Assembly: GCA_964392305.1 (NCBI GenBank)
Contig: CAYMPV010000019.1
Span: forward strand, 1-64,000
Origin: JACKIC01 sp964392305
Lineage (GTDB): Bacteria; Planctomycetota; UBA1135; UBA2386
Direction: 5' to 3'
DNA: 64,000 nt
Shown here: positions 11,205 through 22,100 of the stretch, in pieces
How the letters are laid out: each line of letters begins with the position of its first letter
Position numbering within the stretch: position 1 is the stretch's first letter
Notes under the pieces: generated by a model
Told to the model about the DNA's origin: nothing
Databases searched by the model: none
Seen by the model: the letters and a program-made list of their open reading frames with translations, nothing else
Made by a program: the position numbers and the translations under genes

Positions 11205-14200
11205 ATGGCATTCAATCCCCGCGAATCCCGTTCGCACGACGCACTGCAACCTGTCCGCGTCAGCTCCAGTCACGGTTGCCAGCTGCAGGTGACCCAGAAG
11301 CAGGTGACACCGAAGAGCCGCTACCAGTCATCCGCCGTCGCGGTGCTCGCTGCGGCGCTGGCGTTTGCCGCCTGTAGCGGCAGTGGTGGTGGTGCGACGG
11401 GCGGCGCCACGCCGGGTACCGCGCACGCCGAACTGCAGCGCATCGAGTTCGGTCGCCTCGCGGATGTCTACGGCTACCAGGTCACCCCGCAGGGGCAGAC
11501 GATCTCGCTGTTCGCGCGCGACGTGCTGATCGGCCCGGACATCGAAGACGAGCGCGGCGCCAACGAGATCAAGCGCGACGACGAGATCATCTACGACTTC
11601 ATCAGCTCGGATCCGGACACGCTGCAGCCGCGCCTGTTCATTCCACGCGACACGACGAGCGATGCCTTCAAGACGGCGTTCGAACGACTCGACGACCAGG
11701 TCCGTGAAGTCACGCCGATGGTCTTCGGCACGAGCGGCCCCGGTCGCCCGTTCGGCGTGGTGCCGCGCAACGCGGCGATCCGCCTCACATTCTCGGGTGA
11801 CCTCGGCGTCGACGACGGATTCTTCGTCAATCGCGACGCCAACGGTCAGGTCACCGGCCTGCGCAACACCGAGGCGGTGCAGCTGCTGCAGATCGTCGGC
11901 GACCCGACGCAACTCGGGGGCTTCTCGCCGGTGCCCGCTCGCATCGTCGTCGGCACGCGTTCGCTGATCCTTGACCCGGTGCTGCTCGGCACCGAGGGTC
12001 AGCAGTTCCAGACCGCCAACAACGCGGCGGGCCTGCCGGCTTCCCCTGATCAGATCGGTGCCAACATCCGCGTCGCGCTGGCCCTCGAAGGGCCGCTGTC
12101 GATGCCGAGCCTGCGCGAGCCGACCAGCACCGGCCTGCGCGGTATCAACAACAGCGGTCGCGCCGCGATCGTGCGCGACTTCCGTTCGGGCAACACCAAC
12201 GACAACTCGGCGGACATCTCGCGCGGTTTCGTGCGCGACGCGCTGCCGCTCCGCATCGTCGGCGAGATCGTCATGTATCTCGAGAAGGTCCAGAACGTGA
12301 ACGAGTTCACGCAAGACATCTGGGTCTACAAGAACAGCATCAGCCACGAGATCGATCGCGGCGACGTCTTCCGCATCATCAGGGACGGCGAGCCGGTCGT
12401 GGCTGCCGAGGTGGTGGTCGATCCGGTGGATGACCAAGGCCAGCCCGGCGTGCAGCACGTGCAAGTGCGGATCCGACGCATCGAGGGGCTCGGCGAGTTC
12501 GACAACAGCGGGCAGTCTGAGGCGTGGCTCGTCGAGAACGCGCCCAAGGCGATCTGCGTCGCCGAGTTCCGCGCCGGCACCGGCGTCGGTGCCGACGGTG
12601 ACGACCCGCGCTTCTTCATCGGTTTCACGCCCGAGCCGCTGCCGAACCTCAACGGCACGTTGCCCGACCCCAACGAGTTCGTCTCGCCCTACGCGGGCGC
12701 GGTGGTGCGCTTCACGAAGCCGGTCGACATGTCGACGGTGAAGTGGGCTGACACGTTCTTCTTCGCGATGCGCGACCTGACCAGCCAGTCGAGCATCGAC
12801 AACTTCATCAACACGCGGCCGAACAACAACAACGGCACGGGCATGGACCCGGCGCAGTTCAACCCGGCCAAGTACCGCACCCCGTACCTGGTGACCGCGC
12901 GCGTCTTCGACGAGGACGGTTCGCAGACCGCGCTGCGCCTGCAGCCGACGAGCGGCTTCTTCCTCAACGAAGCGATGCGCGCCGTGCCCCCGAGCGCGGA
13001 CTTCCGCTACTTCCTGCACCTGATCGCCGATTCGGCCGAGGGCGGCATCCGCGACCTCTCGGGCAACCGCGTCGATCTGCAGGGCGCAACTGCGGCGCTC
13101 GGCAACGACGTCGTCATCCCGTTCACGGTCGATACGCGCATGAACGGCGCGCAGCCGTTCTTCCCGGACAACGTCTCGATCAACATCGTGCGTCGCTTTG
13201 CCGATCGCGATGAGGATGCGATGCCGTCCTACTTCATCGGCAACGAGGTGCAGGCTCCGGGCACGCCGCCGACCGCGGCGTCCTACCCGCTCGAGGACCT
13301 GTTCGGCGGTTTCGTCTACCTCGACGGCACGCTGCAGGCGCGCCCGACCAGCCGCATCCGGGTGGTTGCCGACAACCTCAATCAGGCGCCGGTTGCCGCG
13401 CAGGGCACCGTGCTGCAGTGGTGCCCGCCGTCGGTGTCAGGCGAGGGCCAGGTCGCTGCCAACTCGGCGACGCAGGTCGTCAACGCCGGCATCCAGAACC
13501 CCCTCAACCCCTACGGCTGTCGCTTGCAGACGCTGTGGCGTGAGGTCGATCTGAGCCTGTCGCGCAGCGATCCGTTCGACTTCAACCTCGACATCGAGCA
13601 GATGTACTGGGCGCCCTACACCGGCACCACGCTGGTGTTCGACGAGTTCGATCGCGCCAGCCTGTTCCTCGGCCACTCCGAGTACCGCCCGGCGCCCTGC
13701 GTCGGTGACTTCAGCTCGCTGCCGTCGCTGCCGAATTCCGGTCTGCGCACGGGCTTCCAGAAGAACTTCGTCTGGAACCCCGAGCCGACGGGTGGTGGCG
13801 CCACGATCGAGTCGCAGCCGAGCCCGCACCCGGCATACGTCGACGCGCCGTTGACCGTCGATCCGTCGACGATCGTCTACGAGGTCAACCAGGTGAACCG
13901 GTTCCTGCCCTTGCCGACCTTCCAGAAGCCGTACTTCGTCTACCGCGACGAGCTGATGGTGGAGCAGGGCAACGACGTGGGCACTGGCTCGGACGTCGTG
14001 CCGGGCACCTACAACCCGTACATCCTGTCGCCGTTCGAGCACGGGCAAGGACGCCGTTGGATCGACGTCACTGCCGGCGTCACCTTCGTCAACTCGTTCT
14101 GGAACGACGCGCCCAACCGGCAGCTGGTGACCACGTCGAGCGCCGACGCCTTCACCGGCGGCCTGGTCGGCAACGTCGCGCTGCCGCTGCTCGCCGACTT

Positions 14201-15146
14201 CTGGGCCTACTGCGATTCGTCCGAACTGCCCACCGGCAACGGCTACACGGCGCTCGGCGTGAACGGCTGGCAGGTGTCGGTCACCGTGCAATCGAGTCCG
14301 ACGCCGAACTTCCGCATCATCTCGGCCGGCCGCCCGCCGAGCCCGAGCGGTCCGGCGCAGTGCATCGGCCCGGGCAGCTCGCAGTGGAACAGCGCCTCGG
14401 GCGGCTGGACCCCCGGCGGCAGCACCAACCCGACGGCGACCGCCAACGCCGACAACACGCTCTACTGGATCATGATGGACGTGCTCAAGCGCCAGAGCGT
14501 GATCACCAACGGGTTCCTGGACCTCAACAACCCCAACCGCGTGCCGGAAGGTTTCGCCGATCCGCGCCTTGGCCCGTTCTATCTAGCCGGTGGCGTCAGC
14601 ACGCGACCCAACGACATCTCGCCGGTGTTCGCCTACGAGTTCGATCCGCCGCTGTCGAGCATGCCGGGTGGCACGTCGGTGGTGCCGCAGTTCCGCGCGG
14701 CGGGTGCAGTCGATGGTTCGCCGTGGTACTGGCAGAAGTGGATTTCGACCGCGAACGCGCTGTTCCCGGCCGACCCCTACAACCAGAACGACGCGCGCAA
14801 CCAGCTCAAGCCGACCGCCGACAACTTCCCGCTCGATCCCTACAAGGCCGGTGACGCCCACATCCGCAAGTGGGACTCGCGGCCGATCCCGGGCACGTCG
14901 ACGGCGCGCAACTGGTGGACCTACTTCTACAACCGCACGGTCACCAGCTACGTGTCGGACCCCAACCAGCTCGTCGATCCGGCCTACACGCTGCAGTTCG
15001 CGGGCCCCAACGAGGCGTTCACGCCCGCCGACGTGCGTTACGTCAACTGGCGGTTCGTGACGACCAACAACACCGATGCCCAGCCGCCGGTCAGTCCGGT
15101 GATCGAGACCTTCGCGCTGTCGTACCGCTTCCAACGCGTGCAATAG
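11205..15146 (+). CDS. giant surface lipoprotein, family A (A1)
   Basis: 1313 residues. A long, basic N-terminal segment leads into a hydrophobic stretch and a lipobox ending FAAC followed by SGSGGG, so it is predicted to be a lipid-anchored envelope protein. The body is Thr/Asn/Pro-rich, apparently all beta. Two regions resemble SbsA/Big_5 Ig-like domains: VPRNAAIRLTFS near residues 185-200 and AVVRFTKPVDMSTV near 500. The family-specific DIEQMYW motif is at 796-802. It is paralogous to A2 (19117-23076): shared FGRLADVYGYQ-type start, VPRNAAI, D-[IV]-EQMYW and LPLLADF blocks, and almost equal length. The ATG at 11205 has a GAGG ribosome-binding site; a GTG at 11289 would give a shorter signal peptide. 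Function unknown. Confidence 0.75.
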   Translation: MAFNPRESRSHDALQPVRVSSSHGCQLQVTQKQVTPKSRYQSSAVAVLAAALAFAACSGSGGGATGGATPGTAHAELQRIEFGRLADVYGYQVTPQGQTISLFARDVLIGPDIEDERGANEIKRDDEIIYDFISSDPDTLQPRLFIPRDTTSDAFKTAFERLDDQVREVTPMVFGTSGPGRPFGVVPRNAAIRLTFSGDLGVDDGFFVNRDANGQVTGLRNTEAVQLLQIVGDPTQLGGFSPVPARIVVGTRSLILDPVLLGTEGQQFQTANNAAGLPASPDQIGANIRVALALEGPLSMPSLREPTSTGLRGINNSGRAAIVRDFRSGNTNDNSADISRGFVRDALPLRIVGEIVMYLEKVQNVNEFTQDIWVYKNSISHEIDRGDVFRIIRDGEPVVAAEVVVDPVDDQGQPGVQHVQVRIRRIEGLGEFDNSGQSEAWLVENAPKAICVAEFRAGTGVGADGDDPRFFIGFTPEPLPNLNGTLPDPNEFVSPYAGAVVRFTKPVDMSTVKWADTFFFAMRDLTSQSSIDNFINTRPNNNNGTGMDPAQFNPAKYRTPYLVTARVFDEDGSQTALRLQPTSGFFLNEAMRAVPPSADFRYFLHLIADSAEGGIRDLSGNRVDLQGATAALGNDVVIPFTVDTRMNGAQPFFPDNVSINIVRRFADRDEDAMPSYFIGNEVQAPGTPPTAASYPLEDLFGGFVYLDGTLQARPTSRIRVVADNLNQAPVAAQGTVLQWCPPSVSGEGQVAANSATQVVNAGIQNPLNPYGCRLQTLWREVDLSLSRSDPFDFNLDIEQMYWAPYTGTTLVFDEFDRASLFLGHSEYRPAPCVGDFSSLPSLPNSGLRTGFQKNFVWNPEPTGGGATIESQPSPHPAYVDAPLTVDPSTIVYEVNQVNRFLPLPTFQKPYFVYRDELMVEQGNDVGTGSDVVPGTYNPYILSPFEHGQGRRWIDVTAGVTFVNSFWNDAPNRQLVTTSSADAFTGGLVGNVALPLLADFWAYCDSSELPTGNGYTALGVNGWQVSVTVQSSPTPNFRIISAGRPPSPSGPAQCIGPGSSQWNSASGGWTPGGSTNPTATANADNTLYWIMMDVLKRQSVITNGFLDLNNPNRVPEGFADPRLGPFYLAGGVSTRPNDISPVFAYEFDPPLSSMPGGTSVVPQFRAAGAVDGSPWYWQKWISTANALFPADPYNQNDARNQLKPTADNFPLDPYKAGDAHIRKWDSRPIPGTSTARNWWTYFYNRTVTSYVSDPNQLVDPAYTLQFAGPNEAFTPADVRYVNWRFVTTNNTDAQPPVSPVIETFALSYRFQRVQ

Positions 15147-15371
15147 CCGCTCGCTCGCCGCCGACCGCCCGGCCGCAACCCAGGCCGGCGGTCGCCAACT
15201 GCTCTTTTCCTCTTCACCTCCCCTGTCTCGACCGGTCTCGCCCATGGCGTGGCCGGTTCTCCTGGACCCGACAATCTCCCCCTCAGAGGTCGTGTGCAGG
15301 GGGTAGACTCCTGCCGTCCGTGCCCTCTCGGGTCGGCAACCAGATCTCGAGCCCTGATCCCCCAGAGTGTT

Positions 15372-15392
15372 TGGCGGAAGTCACTTCCGCCA
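15372..15392. promoter_or_regulatory. perfect 21-bp dyad upstream of lipoprotein B1
   Basis: TGGCGGAAGT and ACTTCCGCCA are exact reverse complements around a single central C. It lies 33 bases before the B1 start and has no T-tract, fitting an operator, or a leader hairpin, rather than a terminator. Confidence 0.5.
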
Positions 15393-15425
15393 GGCAAGAC
15401 GCCCCTGCGAGGGCGCATTCGCACC

Positions 15426-18400
15426 ATGAATCGAGTGAATCATGCCCGGCTGTTCTCCCTGGCCGTCCTCAGCGCCCTCGTCGGCTGCTCGGGCGGTGGT
15501 TCCACGACCGGCTCGTTGCAGGCCGGTGGCGACTTCATCGTGTTGCAGACCGAGCCCCTGAACAACGCTCGGCTCTACCTCAACGATCCGATCAGCATCG
15601 ACTTCACTCGCAAGGTGGATCTGTCGTCGGTCAACCTGAACACGTTCGCGTTCCAGGTTCTCGATCAGACCGGCACGGCAGTGTTCGAGCCGGTCGCAGG
15701 AGACTTTGCGCTGGCCACGAGCCCCGGTGACACCGACGCCGGTCGCCGGCTGCAGTTCGTGCCGCGGTTCCCGACCAACGACACCTTCGACAACGGCGGC
15801 TTCCGCCCGGGTCGCACCTACATCGTGCAGTTGGTCGGTGGCAAACAGCTGAACGGCACGGTGATCCGCGATCAGGACGGCAAGGGACTGAGCCAGGCGT
15901 TCTCGTTCCGCTGCCAGACCGCCGAAGGCTCGACGCCGAACCAGTTGTTCCGCAACACGGTGCCCGGCGGGCCGCGCCGCGCGGCGCTCGAGATTTCGCC
16001 GACGCCCGATGCGTCGGGCGTCTCGCTCAACAAGCTCGGGGCGCCGCCGGTCGAAGTCCGCCTGGTGTTCGACCAGGCCCTGAACCCGAACAGTGACAAC
16101 GTGCCGACCGCGGTGGAGACCAATCCGCTGCTGCGCAGTCCCAATGCGCGCGGTCGCGTGTTCCTCGAGTACGACGATCCGGAGCGCGGCGTCAACACGT
16201 GGATCCCGGCCGACGCCGAACTCGAGAGCAACGGTCTGCAGGGCTCGACCTTGGTGTTGCGCCCCGTCGGCGTGCTGCCGAACAACGCGACCATCCGCGT
16301 CATCGTCGAGAGCACGCTCGAAGACATCTCGGGTGAGTCCAACGTGTCGAATGCGGCCTACGAGCGCATCTTCGGCACCTTCCAGACCAAGCGTTCCTAC
16401 GAACAGCAGTTCGACGCGCTGGTCGACGACTTCCAGACGGCGGCAGCGGTCGACTTCGAAGCGGCGTTTGCCGAGCCCGTCGCCGAGGTCGGCCCAGGCT
16501 ACGTCAAGGCCGGCTTCGCCTTCGAAGGCACCCAGACCACGCTCGAATTCGAGCCGACGTTGAGCACGACGATCCTCAACACCGACTTCACCCAGGTCGT
16601 GCCGAAGAGCGGTTCGCCATACAACGTCTCGGGCGGCGTCTTCAACTTCAAGAACGTCAAGATCCCGGCGGGCGTGACCGTGCAGGGGCAGGGCACCAAC
16701 CCGATGGTGTTCCTGGTTTCGGGTTCGTTCGAGATCGAAGGCACGCTGTCGGTCCGCGGTGGCGACGGCACGCGCGTCGACTCCTCGGCGACCGCCAACC
16801 TGCCCAAGGCGGGCGGCATCGGCGTGTGTGCCGGTGGCGACGGCGGTGCGGGATCGCCGAGTGCGACCATGCGCGATCTGCAGGGTGAGACGGGCAAGGG
16901 GCCGCGCCAGTCAACCGCTGGCGGTGGCGTCGGCGGCCGTTTGGCCTGCACCGCGGGCTGCAACCGCGGCTCGGGTGGTGGCGGTGGCTCGTTGGCCACG
17001 CAGGGCGATCCGAACTACAAGCAGAAGACGATCGCGGCCGGCGCCGGTCCAGGCAACCCACCGAACCCGCAACCGATCTTCCAGCAGCAGGTGGGCATCG
17101 GCGGCAACGGCTGCGACGGCGTCGCCGGCACCGTGACCCGCTCGCTGACGGGCGGCATCTCGGGCCCGATCGTGTTCGCAGACGCGCGCAACGACAACAA
17201 CTTCTGGGGTTCGGCGATCAACGTCAACCGCAACCTGCGCATCACCGGCGAGTTGTCGCTGCCCATCGGCGGCGGCGGTGGCGGTGGTGGTGGTGACCTG
17301 TCCTACAACGGCAGCTGCAGCATCGATGACGTCAACTTCCAGAACGACAGCAGCGGTGGTGGTGGCGGTGGTGGTGGTGGTGTCCTCATCGTCAAGGCGC
17401 TGGGCCCGATCATCATCTCCGAGACCGGCCGCGTCACGGCGGACGGCGGTCACGGCGGTGGTGGTGAACAGGGCGGTTCGTCGAGCCGCGGTGGCGGCGG
17501 CGGCGGCGGCGCTGGTGGCATGGTCGTGCTGATGTCGGCGAGCCGCATCGAGGTCAACGCCCACGGAACCAACGGCCTCTTCACCTACGCGCAGAACAAC
17601 TACGACTTCTCCATCTCCGCGGATGGTGGTGTCTGCCGCACCGGCACCTTCGGCACGCCGGTGGTGCAGGGCAAGTATCCGAACAGCGGTCAGAACGTGC
17701 TCGCCGGTTCGAGCTACGACAGCAAGCCGCTCGGCGGCCTCGGCGGCATGGGCATCGTGCAGCTGATGGCTCCTCCGGGCACCAACGCGGACAACAGCAA
17801 CACGGTGTTGGATGACAACATCCGTGTCTACCGCGGCGGCCTCGAGCTGACCGGCACGACCACGCCGACGAAGCAGTCGGTGCTGACCTGGCGCGGCTTC
17901 CCGAACTCGCTGGGCCAGCTCGTCGACGACTTCGGCGTGCAGACCAACGTCGGTGACAACGAAGGCGACATCCGCCCGGCGCCGCTGCTGATGCCGGTGC
18001 CGTTCAGCAGCCAGACGCGCCTGCGTTCGAAGTGGCTGGACACCGGGGCCTCGGTGCGGCGTGCGCTGGTGGCCGACGACGGTCTGCCGCGCGGCATCGT
18101 CGAGGCTGCGGGCGCACTCGCCGGGCCGACCTACCTGTTCGACGGCACGGATCCGGCGACCGGTTACGCGGTGTTCGACACCGCGGGCGACTTCGGCGAG
18201 AACGCCCAGGCCGTCTATCCCGCCGTCGGTCCCCAAACCGACATCCTCAGTGTCGACACCAACGCCTCGTTCCAGGGCCGGCCGGCGTATCGCGTCGAAC
18301 TGGTCGCGGCGACGTTGGGCAACGTGGTCGACCTCTACACCCAGTACGAAGCCGAGATGCTCGATGCCGCCGGTGACGTGCTGTATCGCAAGGCCGATGG

Positions 18401-18887
18401 CTCGGTGACGACGGTCTACGTCGAAGGGCTCGAGAAGGTCAGTTTCCGGATCTACTCGCACACCAACCGCGTCTTGACCCTCGCCACCGAAGGCGGGTCG
18501 ATGCCGGCCGAGGCGGCCAAGGTGCAACTGCGCGCCAAGTTCTTCAAGTTCGTGACCAGCGGTCGCGAAGGGCTCGGCGGCACCTACCCGGCGAGCGTCG
18601 GCCAGAGCCGCGTGCCGCTCTCGAACGTCCGCATCGGCTTCGCCTTCCACCAGGATCCGGCGAATCCTGCCGCGCTGCGTTATCCGGCGCAGACCGGCAG
18701 CTATGTCTACGACCTGAACGACCCGGTCGTGAAGGAAGAGATCCGTCAACTCGGTGCGAGCTTCGTGCAGTGGGACATCTTCTTCGATTGCGCCTTCAAG
18801 AGCCTGCCCTCCGACACGCCTCCCCCGTTCGGTCCCGGCTCGCCGCTGCCCGAACTGCACTTCCTCCGTCTCCCGTTCCGCTTCTGA
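15426..18887 (+). CDS. Gly-rich surface lipoprotein, family B (B1)
   Basis: 1153 residues starting MNRVNHARLF; the signal peptide ends in a lipobox LVGC followed by SGGGS, predicting a lipoprotein. Two N-terminal Ig-like (Big_5/SbsA-type) regions follow, the first opening with a DPISIDFTRKVDLSS strand. About residue 395 comes a 45-residue beta module (GGVFNFKNVKIPAGVTVQG) found in all four B proteins. The central third is Gly-rich with long poly-Gly runs, each followed by short beta strands, the pattern of a beta-helix or stacked-sheet adhesin. The C-terminal region is another all-beta domain. The ATG at 15426 was chosen because it opens the signal peptide. It sits between A1 and A2. Function unknown; a surface structural or adhesive role is inferred. 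Confidence 0.75.
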   Translation: MNRVNHARLFSLAVLSALVGCSGGGSTTGSLQAGGDFIVLQTEPLNNARLYLNDPISIDFTRKVDLSSVNLNTFAFQVLDQTGTAVFEPVAGDFALATSPGDTDAGRRLQFVPRFPTNDTFDNGGFRPGRTYIVQLVGGKQLNGTVIRDQDGKGLSQAFSFRCQTAEGSTPNQLFRNTVPGGPRRAALEISPTPDASGVSLNKLGAPPVEVRLVFDQALNPNSDNVPTAVETNPLLRSPNARGRVFLEYDDPERGVNTWIPADAELESNGLQGSTLVLRPVGVLPNNATIRVIVESTLEDISGESNVSNAAYERIFGTFQTKRSYEQQFDALVDDFQTAAAVDFEAAFAEPVAEVGPGYVKAGFAFEGTQTTLEFEPTLSTTILNTDFTQVVPKSGSPYNVSGGVFNFKNVKIPAGVTVQGQGTNPMVFLVSGSFEIEGTLSVRGGDGTRVDSSATANLPKAGGIGVCAGGDGGAGSPSATMRDLQGETGKGPRQSTAGGGVGGRLACTAGCNRGSGGGGGSLATQGDPNYKQKTIAAGAGPGNPPNPQPIFQQQVGIGGNGCDGVAGTVTRSLTGGISGPIVFADARNDNNFWGSAINVNRNLRITGELSLPIGGGGGGGGGDLSYNGSCSIDDVNFQNDSSGGGGGGGGGVLIVKALGPIIISETGRVTADGGHGGGGEQGGSSSRGGGGGGGAGGMVVLMSASRIEVNAHGTNGLFTYAQNNYDFSISADGGVCRTGTFGTPVVQGKYPNSGQNVLAGSSYDSKPLGGLGGMGIVQLMAPPGTNADNSNTVLDDNIRVYRGGLELTGTTTPTKQSVLTWRGFPNSLGQLVDDFGVQTNVGDNEGDIRPAPLLMPVPFSSQTRLRSKWLDTGASVRRALVADDGLPRGIVEAAGALAGPTYLFDGTDPATGYAVFDTAGDFGENAQAVYPAVGPQTDILSVDTNASFQGRPAYRVELVAATLGNVVDLYTQYEAEMLDAAGDVLYRKADGSVTTVYVEGLEKVSFRIYSHTNRVLTLATEGGSMPAEAAKVQLRAKFFKFVTSGREGLGGTYPASVGQSRVPLSNVRIGFAFHQDPANPAALRYPAQTGSYVYDLNDPVVKEEIRQLGASFVQWDIFFDCAFKSLPSDTPPPFGPGSPLPELHFLRLPFRF

Positions 18888-18933
18888 TTCGAACAGTTTC
18901 TGATTTGAACAGTGGTTCTGATTTGAACAGTGG
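18882..18933 (+). repeat. three tandem 18-bp repeats starting at the B1 stop codon
   Basis: Units: 18882-18897 (TTCTGATTCGAACAGT, two bases short), 18898-18915 and 18916-18933 (both TTCTGATTTGAACAGTGG). Unit 1 contains the last Phe codon and the TGA stop of B1. This is the same arrangement as at rpsG with an unrelated sequence. Confidence 0.92.
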
Positions 18934-19116
18934 CTTCAAACGCCGTTGCCAGCGAATGCTCGGCGGCGGCTGACGGTGCCACTCTCCAACTACCGATACC
19001 GGTCGTAACCGCCCTTTCCAGCGCGTCGCGACCTCTGACCCAAGCACGAGATTCCCACACCACGACTGCTGCCGACGACCACGCGTCGCCGACACGATGA
19101 CCTGGGGCACACTGAC

Positions 19117-22100
19117 ATGAAGCAACCCACGTTCCGATCCCGTCAGTTCGGTAGCTGCGCGCTCCCATTCGCGTTGGCGCTGGTGGCGGCCACTGCCTGC
19201 GGCGGCCCCAAGAGTGTCGGCTCCCTCAGCCAGGACGCCGATCGTCCTACCCTGCTGAGTGTGCAGGTGGGCCGCCTGGTCGACATCTACTCGTACCAGC
19301 GCATCGACCCGACCAACGGTGACCGCCGCGACCGATTCAATCGCCGCCTGACGCTGGTCGCCGAGAACGTCGTCGTCAACCCCAACATCGAGACGCAGAG
19401 CCTGTTCGACGCTGCCGGTGAGGAGTTGCCGAACGCGAGTTTCGAGTTCCGCGCCTTCAGCAAGTCGGTCGGCCACGAAGAACTCGTGATCCTGTGGGAC
19501 GACCGCGCCGGCCCGGAAGCCGAGCGTTATCAGGCTGCGCTGCAGATCGCCCAGGCCGGGTTGACCGAACTGGCGCCGTCCTACCGCAACCAGAACACGC
19601 AGACGCGGCCGATCCCGATCGTGCCGCGCAACGCCGCGATCAAGTTGAACTTCAGCAGCCCGATCCAGGCCGATGAGGCCTTCTTCGGTGTCAACCCGTC
19701 GGCGATCCAGTTGCTCGAGTTCAAGGGCGACCCGGCCGTCGTCGAACCGGTCAACGCGTTCCGGATCCTGCCCTACCGCCCGATCCCGCAGGGTTCGGCG
19801 GTCGTGCTCGACACCACCATCCTCGGCGGTGAAGGCGCCAGCGGCCTCACCGTCCCCGGTCTGCCGGCGTCGTCAGACAACGTCACCGCCAACATCCGCA
19901 TCGCGATCCCCACGCGCGGTGCGGTCGCGTCGTCGTTCTACGTGCGGGAAGACGCCGTCACCGAACTCAACGGCGTGGACAGCGCCGGTCGCAACTCGGT
20001 GATCCGCGACTTCCGTTCGGGCAACCTGGTCGATGGCGTCGCCGGTCGGCTGCGCGAGTCCGAGCCGCCGATGATCGTCGGCAGCTTGCCGATGGGCATC
20101 ACCGAGATCGATCCGGTGAACAACGTCATCACCATCAACAAGCGCCTGCACTTCGTGCCGGTGCGCGGGCGCTACCCGTTCGTCGACGGGCCGATCGAGC
20201 AGAGCGGGATCCCCGCCGGCCCGTTCTCGGTGCCGATCTCGCGACCACTGCGCACCGGCGACATCCTGACGCAATCGCTGCAGGTGCAGATGCCGGATGG
20301 CTCGATCGAAGTGGTCGAGCTGCGCGCCGAGATCCTGCACAACCTCGAGGTCGGCACCGTCATCGGTGACCCGAACCTGCCGCGCCTGGGCCGCGTCGAG
20401 AACGGCCAGGGTGGCTCGGATCAGGGGGAACGGCTGTCGGTGGTGCGCGTTCGCGTCGCGGCGCTCGAAGCCGGTCAGGACTCGCTCGGCCGCATGCACT
20501 CGTTCGAAGCCAGCAGCCTGCCCAACGGCCGCGACTGCGTGCTGCGGGCCCGCTACATCGACCAGGTCGCGTACGTCGGCAGCACCACCGAGTTCGTCAC
20601 CGATCGCGACTGGCGCTACGAGTTCGTGCGCATCGACCCGGTGCCGTCCGGTGCGACGGTGCCGGCGACGTTGGTTTCGCCGAACGCTTCGATCGCGGTC
20701 GAGTTCACCAAGCCGTTGGACCTCGACCAGGTCGACAGCACCGACAACTTCCTCGTCACCAACACCTCGGTGTTGACCGAGAGCTTCGCCGTGCAGATGG
20801 GGGACGCCAAGCGAGCGACCGCGCGCATCGTGCCGACTCGTCTGACCGACCTGGCTGGTGACGGCACCGTGCTGCGTCTGCAACCGCCGATGGGCTTCTT
20901 CCACGCCGTGGGCACCCCGGAGACCTACGCGGTGCACGTCCGTCTGGGCGGCAACGGTGTGCTGGATCTCGCCGGCAACGCCGTCGACATCTTCGGCGAC
21001 CTCGCCAATCCTTCCGACAGCTGGTCGGTCGACTTCTCGCTCGATGCGCAGGCGCAGACCAACCGGATCGGTTGGCACACCTACACGATGACGAGCGAGG
21101 ACGAAGACGGCTCGCTGCCGGGCTCGGTCGACTTCTTCGGGCAGTATCGCCTGCAGAACGGTCGCCTGTTCGCCGCCGACGGCGTGCGCTTCAGCCGCAC
21201 GGCCGACAACCAGAACATGGCGACGATCAGCCGTATCCACCGCGGTGAGTGCTGGGACCCGGATTGGGATCCGGCGCTCGGCAGCCCGCAGGGCGTGCCG
21301 ACGCCGCAGACCGCGCCCGTCGACGGTGTGGGCCTGCCGCACCCCGGTCTGCTCTACTGGCAGCCGCGCATGTTCGACGTGATCGCGCCGCCCGCGGTGC
21401 CGTCGGTCTACGAGTACTACCAGACCCTGCCGCAGAACGTCGGCCGCGTCGTCGAGCCGCACCACCCGAACGGCTCGCGTCTGCAGATGCGCTACCTCGA
21501 GGACGACTTCTCGCTGAGCTACCGCCAGCCGTCGGAGTTCGGTCTCGACGTCGAGCAGATGTACTGGTCCCCCTTCAACGACGAGACCGTCTACTACGAC
21601 GTGTTCGATCGCTACACGATGTCGCTGTCGCACACCGCGCGCCGCGCTGACGTGCGCTTCACGCTGATCCCCGGCGATCCGAACGCGATGCCGCCGGCGC
21701 CGCCGGGCTGCTTGTTCAACTGCCCGAGCATGAACAGCGGTCTGTCGAGCGTGTTCGCGGACAACGTCCTACCGGGCACCGAAGAGGTGCCGGTGTTCGA
21801 GGACAAGGTCTACAGCATCAACCCGAACCAGGCCTTCCGCTCGCCGCTGAACGTCAAGTACGTGCCGTACCCGCGCTTCGACCGGTCCTACACCTGGCGC
21901 GACTCGCGCCTGGTCACGGTCGACAACGCCGGCAACGTCATCGGTCTGGGCGGCGCCGAGCAGCCTGGCGCGCCGCAGCCCAACAACGACACCACCACGA
22001 ACATCGATTCGCCGTGGATCACCAGCGTGATGGACCCCGACTTCATCAATGTCGGCGGTTCGGTCTGGGTCCAGGACCCGGCCGACTTCCTCGGTGACGC

